This document shows positions 62,164-64,000 of a DNA stretch of 64,000 bases, piece after piece. Numbering within the stretch: position 1 is the stretch's first letter; the number at the start of each line of letters is the position of its first letter. The notes under the pieces are model-generated. The model saw nothing but the letters and a program-made list of their open reading frames with translations. It did not search any database and was not told the origin of the DNA. Both the position numbers and the translations under genes were made by a program. Origin of the DNA: Azorhizobium oxalatiphilum (GTDB lineage: Bacteria > Pseudomonadota > Alphaproteobacteria > Rhizobiales > Xanthobacteraceae); assembly GCF_014635325.1 (NCBI RefSeq), contig NZ_BMCT01000001.1:62001-126000 (forward strand), given 5' to 3'.

Positions 62164-63048
62164 ATGGCTCCCCGCCACATCGCCCTGGCCGTGCTGACGG
62201 CGGCCATCTGGGGCTTCAATTTCGTTGCCATCCGCGTCGGCCTCGACACCTTCCCGCCGCTGCTGCTGACCACCCTGCGCTTCATCCTCGCCGCGCTGCC
62301 GGCGCTGGTCATCCGCCCGCCCAAGCTGCCGCTACGGCAGCTGCTGCTGATCTCGGCCACCCTGTTTCTCGGCCAGTTCGTCTTCGTCTTCCTCGGCATC
62401 GACAACGGCATGCCGCCGGGTCTCTCCTCGCTGGTGATCCAGGCGCAGTCCTTCTTCACCATCCTGCTGGCGGCGCTGATGCTGGGCGAGAAGCCCTCCG
62501 TGCGGCAGCTCTCCGGCGTGGCGGTGGCCTTCTGCGGCCTCGGGCTGATCGCGCTCTCGGTGGGCGTGGACGTGACCTATCTCGGCCTTGGCCTCACCCT
62601 GATCGCGGCGCTCAGCTTCGGCCTCGGCAACGTGCTGATGCGCGGCGCCGGCAAGGTGGACATGCTGCCCATGGTGGTGTGGATGAGCGTCATCCTGCCC
62701 ATCCCCTCCTTCCTGCTCTCGCTGATGTTCGAGGGCTGGCCGGTGATCGTCGCCTCCATGGCGAAGGCGGACCTCCTGGCCTATGGCGCGGTGTTCTATC
62801 TGGCGGTGCCCACCACGCTGATCGGTTTCGGCATCTGGGGTCTGCTCTTGAAGACCTATCCGGCGGGCACGGTGGCGCCCTTCGCTTTGCTGGTGCCGCT
62901 GTTCGGCATGCTCTCGGCGGCGCTTGTGCTGGGCGAGCGCTTTCCGCCGGTGCGCTTCGCCGGCATGGCGCTGATCGTCGGCGGCCTCTTGATCCTCGCC
63001 GCCCCCTTGCAGCGCCTGCGCAACCGCAGGCGCGCGCGGGTGGGGTGA
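62164..63048 (+). CDS. EamA family exporter (DMT superfamily)
   Basis: 294 residues from MAPRHIALAVLTAAIWGFNFVAIRVGLDTFPPLLLTTLRF; an ATG 9 nt upstream is possible. Ten membrane helices arranged as two EamA repeats. Typical phrases are IWGFNFVAIRVGL, LGIDNGMPPGLSSLVIQAQSFFTILLAALMLGEKPS, and in the second half PAGTVAPFALLVPLFGMLSAALVLGERFPPVRFAGMALIVGG. This wording is close to the amino-acid metabolite exporter EamA/YdeD; the substrate is unproven. Confidence 0.9.
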   Translation: MAPRHIALAVLTAAIWGFNFVAIRVGLDTFPPLLLTTLRFILAALPALVIRPPKLPLRQLLLISATLFLGQFVFVFLGIDNGMPPGLSSLVIQAQSFFTILLAALMLGEKPSVRQLSGVAVAFCGLGLIALSVGVDVTYLGLGLTLIAALSFGLGNVLMRGAGKVDMLPMVVWMSVILPIPSFLLSLMFEGWPVIVASMAKADLLAYGAVFYLAVPTTLIGFGIWGLLLKTYPAGTVAPFALLVPLFGMLSAALVLGERFPPVRFAGMALIVGGLLILAAPLQRLRNRRRARVG

Positions 63049-63101
63049 GGGCTCTTCTGCCAAACAGCACCTGTTCAGCTTAGGCGCCGTCCCATCCAAT
63101 T

Positions 63102-63242
63102 TCCCCCTCTCCCGCTTGCGGGGGAGGGCAGGGAGGGGGCGCCGTGCGCAGCACGGCGGACGCGGGGGACCGGGCGCGGCGTTTGGTGAGGTCGCGCCTT
63201 TGCCCCCTCCCCAACCCTCCCCCGCAGGTGGGAGAGGGGGCA
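63102..63242. repeat. repeat family 1, paired inverted units
   Basis: CCCCCTCTCCCGCTTGCGGG...GGGAGGGGGC and TGCCCCCTCCCCAACCCTCC...GTGGGAGAGGGGGCA flank about 60 bp. The units are in the opposite order to the copies at 23479 and 29374. Confidence 0.8.
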
Positions 63243-63296
63243 GGTTACGCGGGTGGGGCAAGGTGCTCCCGAAAGCCCATCGCTCAACAGCGCAAA

Positions 63297-63336
63297 CAAA
63301 AAGGCCCGGTCTGGCATCCCAGACCGGGCCTTCTTC
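63297..63336 (-). terminator. intrinsic terminator of gcvPB
   Basis: Perfect 12-bp stem GGCCCGGTCTGG / CCAGACCGGGCC, 4-nt loop, followed on the minus strand by TTTTTGTTTG. Confidence 0.85.
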
Positions 63337-63358
63337 ATCCTGTTGAGCGCTGCTCAGT

Positions 63359-64000
63359 TCACTCGGCGGCTTCAGCCAGCGGCGGACGGGTCCAGCGCAG
63401 CACCGGGGCGCGGGCGGCGCGGGTCTCGTCGAGACGGCGGCGCGGGGCATAGTGCGGAGCGCCGAGGAAGCGCTCCTTCTCGCCCGCCTTCGCCGCGAAG
63501 GCGAGATCGCGCAGCGCGCCGATGAACAGGTCCAGGGAGGCCTTGGACTCGCTCTCGGTCGGCTCGATCAGCATGGCGCCGTGGACGACGAGCGGGAAAT
63601 ACACCGTCATCGGGTGATAGCCCTCGTCGATCAGCGCCTTGGCGATGTCGAGCGTGGAGAGGCCCGTGCCCTCCAGCCAGGCATCGTCGAACAGCGCCTC
63701 ATGCATGGCCGGGCGCTCGCCATAGGGCACGCTCATCACGTCCTTCAGGCAGGCGCGGATGTAGTTGGCCGAGAGCACCGCATCTTCCGACGCCTGCTGC
63801 ATGCCGTCCGCGCCGTGGGAGAGCATCCAGGAGAGCGCACGCACGAACATGCCCATCTGGCCGTGGAAGGCGCTCATGCGGCCAAGCGCCTGATCGGCAC
63901 CTGCCTCGCCTTCCTCTTCCACGAGGCGCAGGGACTCGCCGTCCGTCACCACGGCAGGCACCGGGGCGAAGGGGGCGAGAGCTGCCGAGAGCACCACCGG
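63359..64000 (-). CDS. gcvPB: glycine dehydrogenase (decarboxylating) subunit 2, 3' part
   Basis: The last 214 or so residues of the glycine-cleavage P-protein beta chain; the gene continues beyond the window. Family blocks: AVLSANYIRACLKDVMSVPYG, MHEALFDDAWLEGTGLSTLDIAKALIDEGYHPMTVYFPLVVHGAMLIEPTESESKASLDLFIGALRDLA. The PLP-binding Lys is in the missing part. It works with gcvPA, gcvT and gcvH to split glycine into CO2, NH3 and a methylene group on tetrahydrofolate. Confidence 0.95.
   Translation of the reverse strand, partial: PVVLSAALAPFAPVPAVVTDGESLRLVEEEGEAGADQALGRMSAFHGQMGMFVRALSWMLSHGADGMQQASEDAVLSANYIRACLKDVMSVPYGERPAMHEALFDDAWLEGTGLSTLDIAKALIDEGYHPMTVYFPLVVHGAMLIEPTESESKASLDLFIGALRDLAFAAKAGEKERFLGAPHYAPRRRLDETRAARAPVLRWTRPPLAEAAE

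Larger units (their letters stand above)
63049..63358. other. 310-bp spacer with repeat family 1 and a terminator
   Basis: Contains the paired family 1 element and the gcvPB terminator. No gene. Confidence 0.6.

Overview
The window is GC-rich chromosomal DNA of an alphaproteobacterium. It is most likely from Hyphomicrobiales (Rhizobiales), in or near Xanthobacteraceae (Xanthobacter/Azorhizobium-like). This is inferred from gene content: a split F0 ATP synthase operon with a b' subunit, CpdR beside an N-formylglutamate amidohydrolase, RpoH-type sigma factor, two suhB/mmgR-like small RNAs beside a hisN/suhB-family gene, and a nitrogenase-protecting cowN with an rcoM-type CO sensor (suggesting a diazotroph). 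No database search was possible, so the genus is a guess. No prophage, conjugative element, insertion sequence or CRISPR array is visible.

Layout. 0.1-5.5 kb: hemW-rdgB-rph (minus strand, 4-nt stop/start overlaps), two small membrane proteins, then the heat-shock repressor and nucleotide exchange factor hrcA-grpE. 5.5-13.8 kb: mostly unlinked genes: exported proteins of unknown function, alkB, pncA, a divergent SDR/LysR pair, an exported protein with caspase-like motifs, and a stand-alone SecDF-P1-like exported protein. 14.2-17.7 kb: dnaK and dnaJ. 17.9-27.6 kb: an accessory stretch with an FkbM methyltransferase of lower GC, a soluble chemoreceptor with inverted domain order, an ampR (frameshifted)/class A beta-lactamase pair, an orphan antitoxin cut by a repeat, cowN-rcoM, and a DUF2975/XRE pair. 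27.6-33.6 kb: nfeD-SPFH, MFS transporter with divergent LysR, hemH, tRNA-Val. 33.7-37.7 kb: cpdR, N-formylglutamate amidohydrolase, two small RNAs, hisN-like phosphatase. 37.8-42.1 kb: a pentameric ligand-gated ion channel homologue translationally coupled to a Cache sensor protein, plus a lipase-like hydrolase. 42.2-45.6 kb: hsp20 with a probable RNA thermometer, topAI-yjhQ toxin-antitoxin, DUF459 protein. 45.7-52.5 kb: F0 operon atpI-B-E-F'-F and smc. 52.7-59.9 kb: cnoX, Lon-N-domain protein, rluD-like synthase, rpoH, arsC, extensin-like lipoprotein, mazEF-like pair. 60-64 kb: L-lactate permease, EamA exporter, 3' part of gcvPB.

How the genes fit together. Six heat-shock or proteostasis functions (hrcA, grpE, dnaK, dnaJ, hsp20, cnoX) and their sigma factor rpoH lie within 53 kb. 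Sequences resembling the alphaproteobacterial heat-shock promoter (CTTG...-N17-...) precede grpE, dnaK and hsp20. cowN and rcoM form a CO-response module that would matter during nitrogen fixation. The beta-lactamase/AmpR pair is a classical divergent resistance unit in which the regulator is broken by one extra C in a C7 run.

Three families of interspersed palindromic repeats fill many intergenic gaps. One of them supplies the stop codons of two genes. The most interesting items are the channel/Cache operon, the two suhB-like small RNAs, the RcoM-CowN module and the repeat-defined gene ends.
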